Source of the DNA: FEN-1219 sp963817615 | Lineage (GTDB): Bacteria; Pseudomonadota; Gammaproteobacteria; Steroidobacterales; Rariloculaceae | DNA length: 64,000 nt | Assembly (NCBI GenBank): GCA_963817615.1 | Contig: CAWFPH010000003.1 | Location: 1,922,001-1,986,000 of the forward strand | Direction of reading: 5' to 3' | Shown: positions 9,492 through 18,607 of the stretch, piece by piece | Position numbering within the stretch: the first letter of the stretch is position 1 | Layout of the letters: every line of letters begins with the position of its first letter | Made by a program: the position numbers and the translations under genes | Notes under the pieces: generated by a model | The model's database searches: none | Told to the model about the DNA's origin: nothing | The model's input: the letters and a program-made list of their open reading frames with translations, nothing else

Positions 9492-9785
9492 CGCGTACCG
9501 CTCGGTGACTGCTTCGCGAAGTACGCTGCCGCGTCTCTTAAAAAATCCCGTTCCTTGGTGACCTTCGAGAGCTCGCGCTTGAGGCGGGCCATCTCCTCAT
9601 CGCGCGGCGTGCCGCCGCCCGGGAAGGCTTGTGCCTCCGGCCTCGGCTTCACGGACCCAACGGGTCAACAGGTTCGGGTTGACCCCGACCTCCAGGGCGA
9701 TCTGCCGGCAGCTCGACTGCGACCGCCGAACCAGCTCGACGATCTCTCGCTTGTACTCAGGGCTGTAACGCTTGCGCTTCGACAT
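9488..9785 (-). pseudogene. IS3-family OrfA with an indel
   Basis: DNA-binding subunit. ATG 9785 follows an AGAGGAG ribosome-binding site and starts MSKRKRYSPEYKREIVELV, then the helix-turn-helix CRQIALEVGVNPNLLTRWV. Near 9635 the frame shifts: the continuous frame ends at 9597, but the downstream family sequence (GGGTPRDEEMARLKRELSKV, then ERDFLRDAAAYFAKQSP) is in another frame and stops at 9488. One small indel would restore a normal OrfA of about 100 residues. If it is real, this copy cannot make OrfAB. Confidence 0.7.
9539..9545 (-). promoter_or_regulatory. candidate -1 ribosomal frameshift site T TTT TTA in IS3 orfA/orfB
   Basis: On the minus strand orfA reads GAT TTT TTA AGA, i.e. the heptamer T_TTT_TTA in the phase needed for -1 slippage. 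OrfB is open in the -1 frame just downstream (LREAVTERYAVIEH). IS3-family elements make their transposase as an OrfAB fusion by this kind of event. Many use A-rich slippery sequences; here it is T-rich. A stimulatory structure was not identified. Confidence 0.55.
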
Positions 9786-9847
9786 GGACACTCCTCTGGC
9801 TCAGTATGAGCCTTAGTGAAAGTGTCCGCAGAATCGGGGTAGAACCC

Positions 9848-10140
9848 TGGGCGGCCACGCAGCTCGACGAGCTGATCGAGTGCACGCACGATGCGCCGAG
9901 CCGGTAGATTCGCGTCGATCTCGATCCGCAGGACATCGCGGTCGAAGTCTCCATCAGACGTTCGAACGCGCGAAACTGTCGACCCGACCACAAGGCATCG
10001 GCCATGAAGTCAGCCGACCAGACCTCGTTCGGTCGAGCCGGAGTCACCAAGGGCGCATTCACCTGCGACCGGGTTCTGCACAAATGTATCCGGCCTGTAA
10101 AAAATCCGACAGCTCCCGTCGTCGCCGCCCCGCAGCGCTC
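9848..10140 (-). pseudogene. internal fragment of an IS407-like OrfB transposase
   Basis: Minus-strand reading gives the integrase-core start of an IS407-group OrfB: VTPARPNEVWSADFMADALW with the first catalytic D, then RQFRAF. After a frameshift near 9965 it continues DFDRDVLRIEIDANLPARRI and VRALDQLVELRG. It stops abruptly at 9848, where the other IS3 element begins, so the fragment was cut by that insertion. The rest of the gene is not found on the far side of the insertion. Confidence 0.6.
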
Positions 10141-10196
10141 GCGACATTAGCTTTCTTCATCGCAACGCAAATGCCTCTTGCAGGCAGAGAATAATT

Positions 10197-10940
10197 TTGC
10201 CACTCTTCGGTATAACCCCTCTACGATCATATGGCAGAGAGATCTGTCTTATGCAAGGGACAAGTGCATCTTCGTCCATATTCCAAAGTGCGCGAGGCTC
10301 TAGCTTTGAGGTGGTCCTCGGACACGAGGGACTACCTGACCATACGACGATACGCATGTTGGAGGCGCCGATACCGATCCTGAAATCGGTGGCGGCACCC
10401 GATAACCTCAAGCAGTTTGTATTGAGATGTCGGCAGCACGTCCTTGGACACGTCAAGCATCAAAGAGGACCTGCGCTAAGTCGCGGTCAATATGAGGACT
10501 ACTTCAAATTCTACGATTATCCGGAATCCATGGAGTAGAGCGTTCTCCTGGTAAAGAACTGTATGCGTAGCCCCGCACATCGGCAACACTATGGCTTAGC
10601 GCCTAACATGACACTTGCTCAGTTTTTAGGCGATGGAGTGGGCGAGAAGCCTTGAGACCACAGACGGAGTGGTTAAAGAACTACTCTGGCACAATTCCTA
10701 TGGACTAGATTGGCCGGTTCGAATCATTACCGGCCGACTTTCGCGCAATCAAACGTCGTCTCAATCTCTCGGCTTCCACGTTACCTCATGCGTTCAAAGG
10801 CAGCGGAGGATTACCGCACCTACTTCGATCCTACTTCGATCGAGTTAGTGCGCCGCGTATACGCCGAAGAAATCAAACTCTTTGGCTATTCGTTTGATGG
10901 GACCTATTACAAGGAGACCGCGAGCGCGGCGACGCCCTGA
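10197..10940 (+). pseudogene. carbohydrate sulfotransferase (Sulfotransfer_2-like), multiply frameshifted
   Basis: Reading the plus-strand frames together gives one sulfotransferase of about 245 residues. The PAPS 5'-phosphosulfate loop DKCIFVHIPKCA is near 10255. Then come VLGHEGLPDHTTIRMLEA, LGHVKHQRGPALS and QYEDYFKF, the 3'-phosphate-binding motif TIIRNPWSRAFSW near 10520, and the C-terminal EDYRTYFDPTSIELVRRVYA to 10940. At least four frame changes and internal stops break it. The enzyme would have sulfated a sugar hydroxyl using PAPS. It is bracketed by IS407-like OrfB remnants in opposite orientations, suggesting arrival or rearrangement by IS activity. Confidence 0.65.
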
Positions 10941-10984
10941 TTTCAACCCTCAGCGGTCCAACCGACAAAAGGCTGGGTAGCCCC

Positions 10985-11309
10985 GCGGCGCTCTCTGAGA
11001 CGTATTCCGCGTCTATAACGGAGAAGACGGCTCGCGAATTCGTCGACTGGGCAAAAGGCAGGCATGATGATCGAATACATCGAGCCCTGCGAGCCGAATC
11101 AGAAAGCCTATATCGAGCGGTTCAATCGAACGTATCGCGACGAAGTCCTAGACCTTCAGCTGTTCGAGACACTCGAGCAGGTCCGGGAAATCACGCATCG
11201 GTGGCTGATCGATTACAACGAGCATCGGCCGCACGACTCGCTTGGCGATTTGCCGCCAAGCGAGTATGCAAAAACCGCCGGAAGTTCTAGTTCTCAACCG
11301 CCCGCTTGA
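10985..11309 (+). pseudogene. C-terminal remnant of an IS407-like OrfB transposase
   Basis: The open frame from 11064 encodes the end of the integrase domain: NQKAYIERFNRTYRDEVLDL carries the catalytic E, then THRWLIDYNEHRPHDSLGDL. The preceding 80 bases read in mixed frames as EFVDWAKRQ, still family-like. The N-terminal two thirds are missing. Same IS group as 9848-10140 but opposite orientation. Confidence 0.65.
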
Positions 11310-11400
11310 CGGGGAGCTACGCGACAACCCGCGTCGTCGACACTCGGCACTCGGATATATGAGCCCGCGGAATACGAATGGACCGCAGGGTGTCACGGGA
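11310..11400 (+). mobile_element. short tail of another IS3-family OrfB
   Basis: Right after the IS407-like remnant the plus strand reads RRRHSALGYMS and, in a neighbouring frame, PAEYEW. This is the characteristic end of IS2/IS3-type transposases. Only about 30 residues can be recognised, and no inverted repeat was found. It marks a third IS3-type element in this island. Confidence 0.45.
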
Positions 11401-11469
11401 AACGGGGCAAGCGCAACGCACGGTCGTATCGACCCACTATTGAGTTCAGGACGAGTTCGGAACGGCCGC

Positions 11470-12748
11470 TCACTTGCGGTTCCTTGCTAGCCACGCTAGC
11501 TTCGTCATTGCGCCAATGTATGACCACACGTATGGCAAGGGCGAATAGAGCACCACGAAGGAAATCGACACCAGTAGCGCAATCAACGCATATAGGAACG
11601 CAATCAGGTAAGAGCGACTGACTGGATCAGCGTTCGGCAAAGTACGCGCAACCGCGCGATAGACGCTAACGAAAAGCCAGAGAAACACGGACAGCCCGAT
11701 TGCGCCGGTGTTGTACAGCAGCAGCAAGTAATGGTTGTGGGGATCCGTATAGATCCCACTGTAAAAAACATATTCCATCCGACGCCCGTTACGAAGCTGT
11801 ATGGCTTACTCAGCATGTCGATCAAAGTCGCCTGCCACACAACGGTTCGGCCTGCGCTTGCAGTGCTGAGCGTCTGGGCTCCTTGCGTCTCGCTCATTCG
11901 AGACAAAAACATGTCTGGGTTCGAGAGGAATGCAACAGCTGCAATCGATCCGAAAAGCAGCACCGCGCAACACCAACCCTCAGAACGGTGCGAGATCCAA
12001 ATAGTCGCCTCAAGAGGGCCGTCGCTATCACGGCTCCTAACGTCAAACCTACCAGCGCCCCACGTGAGCCGGTCTCGAGAACCAGCATCATCGAGGCAAG
12101 AACACCCACCATCACAATTAAAGACCTTGGGCGAAGGAAAAGCAGCGGACTTACTGCGAGGAAAAGAATACGAGAAACGCAGCGAACTGGTTGCTCTCTC
12201 CTACGGCACCAGCGAGACGGCCACCTTCGATGGTTTCTGTCAGACCCATGTCGGGCAGCTTCAAGAAATCCATCAATAAGACAATGCTCAAAAGCGAAAT
12301 TACGATCGCGATGCGTTTAACTAGCCATAGCACATCTCCAGTGCTCCGCAGACCAAAGAAGAAGACACAGAAAAACAACAGCGGGTCCACGAGCTGCGTT
12401 TTAAGGCTAAGAAGGTTTATCAGACCATCGTAGTTGCTATGTACGCTCGTCGAGATTGCCCATGAAGCCAGCCCGTAAATGCATAGGAGCCACGAATACC
12501 ACAAGGAAGCGGGGAAACCGCGTACCCAAAAGCGTGCCGCGCGCCACAGCGACGCAAGAAAGGTAGCCGACCATAAGATAAAGAACGATGTTCTTAAAGC
12601 TCAGTCCTGGAAGGACCGAGAGGCCGATCTGAAAAACGTCGTCCGCGAGCAGGACCGCGAACAGTCCGAGGAGCGCAAGATTACGACCAAGGCTGGATAC
12701 GCCAGCACCAGGTCTACGCAACGAACCTAACTGCACGAGACTTTGCAT
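11470..12748 (-). pseudogene. O-antigen ligase/polymerase-like membrane protein (Wzy_C), frameshifted
   Basis: Successive minus-strand frames from 12748 to 11470 form one polytopic protein of about 425 residues. Hydrophobic segments start around LGLFAVLLADDVF, then FKNIVLYLMVGYLS, LLFFCVFFFGL and VISLLSIVLLMD. The ligase-family loop EGGRLAGAVGESNQFA (near 12190) is followed by ETGSRGALVGLTLG and the signature TDPHNHYLLLLYNTG near 11740. At least four frame changes (about 12470, 12150, 11950, 11770) separate these pieces. An intact protein would polymerise or ligate undecaprenyl-linked repeat units. As written it is inactive, leaving no intact polymerase in the window. Confidence 0.7.
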
Positions 12749-12998
12749 TGAGATGCGTTCGAGGAAACGACCAAATTTCCGAAGTGTACGCTTGTTTTGT
12801 CAGTTCCCCGTGCACGGTTGACGGAATAGAGACAATCTGAACTGAGATCAGGGCACTCCCGCCCTGACACTACCGGCCGGACAGGTGAATCTCGCTAGAA
12901 AGCCAAGGGCGAACTGCACCACCAGCTGCTCTGGATGCCGGACCGGTCGAACCTATGCCGCTCTCGCCATCGTCGCCGCGCAGATCTGCTGAAGAGTC

Positions 12999-13845
12999 CT
13001 ATGCGGGACGGACTCCCACGATCTGGATGGTGAAGATCAAATTTGCGATCGGTCGTCGCATGCGCCAACGCTTCGGCGCTAAAGCACAAAGGCGCTCGAT
13101 GAGGATCATCAACCAAGCCGGCACCTCGATGTAGCGACCACGGCCGCCGATGAGACTTCGCACGGAGCGAAACCCAGCCGCAGCAAACAAGCCTGCAAGT
13201 TCACGAAATGTGTACTCTCGGAGGTGAAACCCCGTCGCGTAAGTCGTCAAAGCCTGCTGAAATATCGTGGGGACCGCAAAGTGCATTTGGCGTGATGCAC
13301 AGATATCGTCCGCCAGGCGCAAGGGCAGCGTAGACGTTCTCTAGTTGGGCTCTAGCATCGTCCGGATGTAGATGCTCCATGAGCTGGTTGGAGAACGCCA
13401 GTGTTGCGCCGGCGACCGGGATGCTGGTCCCGTCGGAAAGCACCAGCTGGCAATTGGCTGGCAGCACCCGTCGCGTTATTTCTGATGAAACATCGACGGC
13501 ATACACGTGTTGAACTCGCGCTGCGACCGCAGCGGAGAGCGCACAATCGCCAGGACCAATCTCGAGGAAGATAGAGCTTGGATTCAGATATCGACCGACA
13601 ATCGCCAATAGCTGATCGACGTAGCGGCGCGTCTCATCCGGCGACGCCTTTCGTGTCAGCTGCGGATGGTCGGGTATCTGCGAGAACAGCTCATCGTAGA
13701 GCTCCCGATACAACCGGCCTCTTTCGGTCAATGGGGCGCTGCGCAACTTGGCGGCGAGAGCGCGCTCGATGTCGTAGTGCCGCCTTACGGCGGACGCTTC
13801 TCGGGCTGGATGCAATTTGTCCATCTCCATGGCGCACACTGCCAA
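12999..13845 (-). pseudogene. class I SAM-dependent methyltransferase with one frameshift
   Basis: The N-terminal frame (start 13845, or the better MDKLHPAREASAV start 21 nt in) has motif I IFLEIGPGDCALSAAVA, an acidic VDVSSE and LAFSNQLMEHLHPDD. It reads TPNALCGPHDISAGFDD and then shifts near 13245 into YATGFHLREYTFRELAGLFA, ending FTIQIVGVRPA at 12999. One base change in frame restores about 280 residues. Only one lesion is present, so this could be a sequencing error; the gene would then be functional. Confidence 0.65.
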
Positions 13846-14262
13846 CGAATTACCCGCAAATCACCTAGTGGGCCGTCGGCCAACCTGCCCATACAACTGC
13901 GGCGAGCAGAACGTTATGTCATGCGCGGCCGCCCCCGACCACCGGATTCTGGCAACCAAACCAAGCTAGTACAAGCGCTGGTCGGGAGCCTTGCCCAAAC
14001 CAGCGCCGCCTTCTCGGGGAGGCGAACTGCCTGGAAGCGGCGCACCCGTGACTCGTCAATCGTGACCGCGGTCATTTCCACCCTTCACCCAGATGTTAAA
14101 TTAGCCTTCCTCCGATCGCGGGCGCCTCTCCTGACGGGTTATAGACTTACCGCTACTTACGACGAAGCTGCGATAACCCTATACTCTAATGACACTATGG
14201 CTATGCTGAGGAACGGCGTGCCTAAAGGGACACCAATCCATCGCGTTCGTGATGGACGCTCG
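13846..14262. other. intergenic region upstream of the export genes
   Basis: About 417 nt between the divergent methyltransferase and the OPX gene. No protein family is recognisable; the frame that stays open here on the plus strand has no family-like sequence before 14263. A promoter for the export operon is expected, but I could not place a convincing -35/-10 pair. Confidence 0.3.
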
Positions 14263-14869
14263 ATGTTTCGTGCCGCGTTAAGCGTCCTTTGGTTCTCGCT
14301 CAATTGGGCCGCGACGCCTTGGGCGGCCGAAGCTCAACAGAGCGCCCCGGCGCCCGCCGACGACGCGACCTATACGATACAGCCAGGCGACGTGCTCGAG
14401 GTATCCGTCTGGAAGGAAACAGACCTCCAGAAGGACGTAATTGTCCGCCCGGACGGCGCATTCGCGTTTCCGCTTGGCTGGCGAGATACAGGCACGCGGC
14501 AAGACCGTCGAACAGGTCCGCAGCGAGATCACGCAACGACTCGTCCGCTACGTTCCGGACCTCGTTGTCACCGTGATGGTCAAGGAGATCGTCGGCAACC
14601 GAATCTACGTCATCGGCCAGGTCAACAAACCGGGCAGCTACGTCGTCAATCCAAGCGTCGACATCGTCCAAGCACTGAGCTTGGCCGGCGGCACGACCCC
14701 CTTCGCTTCGCTCGATTCGATCAAGATCATCCGCCGAGACGGCGCGAAAGCAGATCTGCGATTCCGTTCAACTACGGCGACGTCTCAAAGGGACGAAATC
14801 TCGATCAAAACGTCATGCTGAAGACCAGGCGACGTTTTGCTGAGTCCCGTGATGCGTCGCTCACAGTAA
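14263..14869 (+). CDS. XrtA-type polysaccharide export protein (OPX), frameshifted
   Basis: Short outer-membrane/periplasmic OPX protein of about 200 residues, like the PEP-CTERM-associated export proteins. ATG 14263 starts a signal peptide (MFRAALSVLWFSLNWAATPW). Poly_export domain: YTIQPGDVLEVSVWKE, VIVRPDGAFAFPLAGEI. SLBB domain: YVIGQVNKPGSYVVNPSVDI, VQALSLAGGTTPFASLDSIK. Three 1-nt frame changes are needed: near 14473 (extra T), near 14770 (missing T) and near 14824 (extra A). The last gives KPGDVLLSPVMRRSQ and a stop at 14869. All three leave family-perfect sequence on both sides, so assembly error is likely. It would carry polymer through the outer membrane together with the next two genes. 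Confidence 0.75.
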
Positions 14870-14916
14870 TATCGTCGCTTGTCGCGCGACGGCACGCTCA
14901 TACAAGAGGACAATAC

Positions 14917-16635
14917 ATGGACGACACCGCAGGCGTTTCGATAGAGGACTACCTGACGATTTTTCGTCGGCGACGCTTTGCGATGGCGTGGGTTGCTCTC
15001 GGCGTGCTGACTCTCGCCGTGGTCGTAACGACGTTCATGCCGGAGCGTTATCGTTCCGCGGCCACGATCCTGATCGAGGATCCCGAAGTCCGCGGCGAAT
15101 ACGTTCGGACGACCGTCCAGATCGCAAGCACCGACTTGCGCATCGACCGCATGCGTGACCGCGTCGTCAAACGGGAAAACCTGGAACCCATCATCGAGGA
15201 ATTCTCGCTCTATCCGGACGAGGACCCGGAGGACAGGCCCGGTCTCCTGCGCAGCAACATCGACATCCAGAAGATCATCAACAGTAACGATCCGCGAGCG
15301 CAGCTGACCGGTCTTGGAGATACCGTGGGCTTCCAGGTCATTTTCACGGCGGATACGCCGGAGGCCGCACAAGGGAGTGGCGAATCGCCTGGCCGAGCTG
15401 TTCGTCACGGAAAACACGAAGAGCCGCACCGAATCGGTGACGCAGACCTCGAGCTTTCTCGAGCAGCGAGGCCGACGCTCTCAAGACTCAACTGACCAAG
15501 ACCGAGCAAGCGCTGGCCGAGTTCAAGAAAGCAGAACGCGGGCAGCCTGCCGAGCGATAAGGACCTCAATTTGCAGATGCTCGACCGGAACCAGCGCGAT
15601 CTCGACTCAGTGGACCGAGAGATTCGAACGCTGCAGGAGCGCAAAAATCTGCTCACTGCCCAAATCGCGAACACACCGTCATCGGCAACGGTTTACTCCG
15701 ACAAGGGCGAGCCCATCCTCGGCACCGATCAGCGCCTCGAAGCGTTACGCCGCGAATACGTGTCGATGGCTGCCCGCTACAGCCCGGAACACCCCGATCT
15801 CGTGAGGCTGCGACGCGAGATTGCGCTGTTGAGCGACGGCAATGCTACGCCTGCCGGCTACGGATGTGATCCAAAAGGAGATCGACGAGAAGCGAGCTGC
15901 AACTGAAGACGCTGCGGCAGCGCTACGGAGACGATCACCCCGATATCAAGCGATTGGAGCGGACGATCGACGGGCTATTGGAGGAGCTCAAAACCGCCCC
16001 GATGGAGACCAAAGCCAAGAGCCAAGGGCAGCGCAGCAACCCGACAATCCGGCCTATATCGAGCTCCAAGTCCAGATCTCCGGTGCCGACAGCGAGCTTG
16101 CCGCGCTTCGCACCCAACGCGACGAGTTTCGCGACCGCATAACGGACTACGAAAAGCTGATCGCGCGTGCGCCCGAAACCGAAAAGCAACTGCTCGCGCT
16201 CACGCGCGACTACGAGATTGCGCGGCACGATTATGACGAGACTCGGCAAAAGCAAGCAGAAGCTCAACGAGCCGTGGTGATCGAGGACCAGCAACGAGCG
16301 GAGCGGTACGTGATGCAGAGAGCCGCTGGCTTGCCGAGCGGCCCGGCCCAACCGACTCACCTTACGTTGCTGGCCATAGGCTTATTCTTGAGCATCACCG
16401 CAGCGCTTGGGCAGTGGGCATATTGCGAGAAGCGATCGACATCACTGTCACGGGGCGCGCGCGACCTCCGCACGATGCTCTCGACGCCGCCGATCGCGGT
16501 GATCCCGATGATCGAGAACACGACGCGACACCAGACGGCGCGTTCTGCGGCGCGCCGCGCTGGCAGTCTCTTTCGCCGCAGTGGCGGTGTTCGGCGTCGT
16601 GGTGCTTGCTTGTAAGCGCGCGAGCAGAACCATAA
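14917..16635 (+). CDS. XrtA-type polysaccharide chain-length determinant (PCP), frameshifted
   Basis: Inner-membrane co-polymerase of the PEP-CTERM chain-length family. ATG 14917 follows an AAGAGGA ribosome-binding site. N-terminal Wzz segment: SIEDYLTIFRRRRFAMAWV, a transmembrane helix, then MPERYRSAATILIEDP. The periplasmic part is a long coiled coil (LDSVDREIRTLQERKNLL, LRREYVSMAARYSPEHPDLV, QRYGDDHPDIKRLERTIDGL, ELAALRTQRDEFRDRITDYE). A second helix, AVSFAAVAVFGVVVL, is near the end. At least five frame changes (about 15370, 15470, 15540, 15860, 15910 and beyond) interrupt it. Typical length is about 510 residues; this fits once repaired. No cytoplasmic kinase is fused; the kinase is the next gene. 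Confidence 0.7.
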
Positions 16636-16652
16636 GCAACGGAAGCAATGAA

Positions 16653-17476
16653 ATGGGACACATCGAACGAGCCATAGCCCAGGCTAGAGAGCGCGAAAGA
16701 CTCGCTGGCTCGTCATCGCGCGCCGGAACGCGCAGCGCCGGCACAGCCGGACACTTCGCCAGACTTCGCGCCCGCCGTCGATATTGGCACGGTCCGCCGT
16801 ATCGAGCTGGATCAGGCGCTGCTCCAAGCGAATCGCGTCATCGCCGGCACTGGACGATCGGCAGGCGCAGAGGCGTTCAAGATGCTGCGCACGCGCGTGC
16901 GACGCGCGATGGAGAGCCAGCGGCTCACGACGCTTGCGATCTCGAGCGCGGCACCGAACGAGGGCAAGACTCTCGTGGCAATCAATCTCGCGTTCACGAT
17001 GGCAGCGGAGACAACCGGCGAGGTCATTCTTGCCGACTTCGATCTGCGCAACCCTTCGATCGGCAAGACGCTGGGCATAGACCCGTCTCTGCCCGGGACT
17101 CGGCAGCTACCTGCGAGGCGAAGCGCGGCTGCAGGACATTTGCCTTTGCCCCTCGCCGGGCCGTTTGGCCATCATCGCGAATTCGGAAGTGTTCGAAAAC
17201 TCGTCCGAAGTCCTCAGCTCTCCGAAGATGGCCGAGCTCGTTGCCGAGCTGCGAAGCCGCGGCGGCTCCAGAATCGTGATTTTCGACTTGCCGCCGCTAC
17301 TTCATGCCGACGACTTTCTCGCGTTCAGCGCGCACGTCGACGGGCTGCTGCTCGTCGCGTGCGAGGGCAAGACGAAACGTCAGGACCTGCAGGAAGCGTT
17401 CGATCTGCTCGATGGCGTGAACGTTTTGGGAACCGTGCTCAACAAGTCGGTGAGCCAGGGAGAGAATTACTACTAG
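16653..17476 (+). CDS. XrtA-associated BY-type tyrosine kinase (CpsD/CapB-like), frameshifted
   Basis: Cytoplasmic bacterial tyrosine kinase working with the chain-length protein. ATG 16653 (MGHIERAIAQARERERLAG), or ATG 16648 in another frame. P-loop SSAAPNEGKTLVAINLA, Walker A' VILADFDLRNPSIGKTLGI, Walker B RIVIFDLPPLLHADDFLAF; the C-terminus ends in a pair of tyrosines (SQGENYY), a minimal Tyr cluster. Frame changes near 16745 and near 17093 (an extra C; the repaired frame gives GLGSYLRGEARLQD). Spacing of about 17 nt from the chain-length gene supports an operon. Phosphorylation state would tune polymer length or export. Confidence 0.75.
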
Positions 17477-17492
17477 CCGCGGCTCGCCGCCT

Positions 17493-18273
17493 CTAGCGCT
17501 CGCGGTGCTCAAGCAGGTCGTAGCCGGTGCACCGCCCTTTCTGATGATGTAGGTAAGCCCGCTCTGCTCGGTAGATAGCCGGCCCAAGCGAAGCGATCTC
17601 GACGATCTTCATGAACGCGAACAGCACGTTTTTCAGTCGCTCCGAGATGGCCCCAATTGCTGCTCGCAAATTCGACCTCGATCTTTAGGCCGTGCTTTCG
17701 GCAGTACGCGTTGATGCCCTTGCGAGAGACGATTCGATCGTAGTAAGTCGGGTACGGATCGTGCCCCGGCTTACCGGCGTTCGGATTTCCTTCGACATAT
17801 TTCTTGAACAGCACGTGGCACCAGAACGGCAGAAGCCGAGTAACGAAGCCGAAGACCGAATCACGATTCGGAATCCGCAGCACCAGCAAACCACCGGGCT
17901 TCAGCCACGCAATGAAATTGTCGACAACCGCTTCGGCTCCGTCGACGTGCTCGAGCACGAACGCGTTGTAGATCACGTCGAACGTTCCGCTCGGAAAGCT
18001 CGCCGTGCGCAGATCGCCATGGACGACCTCGTGCAGATCTCGATGCGTGCGCATCCTTATGTCGAGCGCATTGCGGTCCATGTCGATGCCCGTCAACTCA
18101 TAGTTGAGGCCATCTAACTTGAGCGGCCACTGCGTACCGCAGCCCGCTTCGAGAATCTTGACGACCTCTTTGGTCGGGAATGCGGAACGCACGAAACTGG
18201 ACAGGACCCGGTTCTGTTCGAACCAGTCGTCGAGCATTTCGATCGGGGCAAGAGCGAATGGTGTCGCGGACAT
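17493..18273 (-). CDS. class I SAM-dependent methyltransferase, one frameshift
   Basis: Starts at ATG 18273. Motif I is VVKILEAGCGTQWPL (about residue 38), then LTGIDMDRNALDIRM, FDVIYNAFVLEHVDG and KPGGLLVLRIPNRDSVFGF. The continuous frame runs to 17509 with unrelated residues after SSNWG. Shifting near 17655 instead gives AISERLKNVLFAFMKIVEIA, then LHHQKGRCTGYDLLEHRER and a stop at 17493, which looks like the true end. It converges on the tyrosine kinase gene with a 16-nt gap. The substrate is unknown; decoration of the glycan is inferred from context. Confidence 0.75.
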
Positions 18274-18607
18274 TTACACTTTGCGTCTATCTGGTATATG
18301 TGGCAGCACGGCAACCGTCGGTGGCTGTGCCGAGCGGAGTTCCGTGCGTATCATAGCGTCTCTGCGCTGCGCATGAATGTCGATTTATTCATGGTTGGCC
18401 AACACGCGCAAGACAGTCCGAAGATCCGTGAGCCCTCTCACAGCCGCAAACACCGTCGGATGCTAAATAACGATGCGACCGCCTCGACCTCTACGAACAC
18501 GATGACCGGATTGTTGCTCCGTTGCTGCGCGACAGTCCGGCGACCCGCCGCATCCGCTACGCGGCGGTTGCCCGTTCGAGCGGGTTCCTGCCTTAGGTAG
18601 TGACGTC
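18274..18607. other. intergenic region between divergent genes
   Basis: About 330 nt separating a minus-strand methyltransferase from a plus-strand glycosyltransferase. I see no RNA gene or recognisable coding remnant. Promoters for both neighbours must lie here if they are not read from further away. Confidence 0.3.

Larger units (their letters stand above)
8626..9847 (-). mobile_element. nearly complete IS3-family insertion sequence
   Basis: About 1.22 kb bounded by imperfect inverted repeats. The left end reads GGGTTCTACCCCG (8626-8638) and then CGGAC further in. The complement of 9835-9847 gives the same GGGTTCTACCCCG followed by a matching CGGAC and AAGGCT. The element carries overlapping orfA and orfB on the minus strand with a frameshift signal between them. 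No convincing flanking direct repeat was seen. It lies inside or against the OrfB fragment of another IS3 element that resumes at 9848, so this is a nested insertion. Confidence 0.8.

Noticed and set aside
13666..14262. N-terminal extension of the OPX frame
   Set aside because: Open by chance; the signal peptide at 14263 is the natural start and the upstream residues are not family-like.
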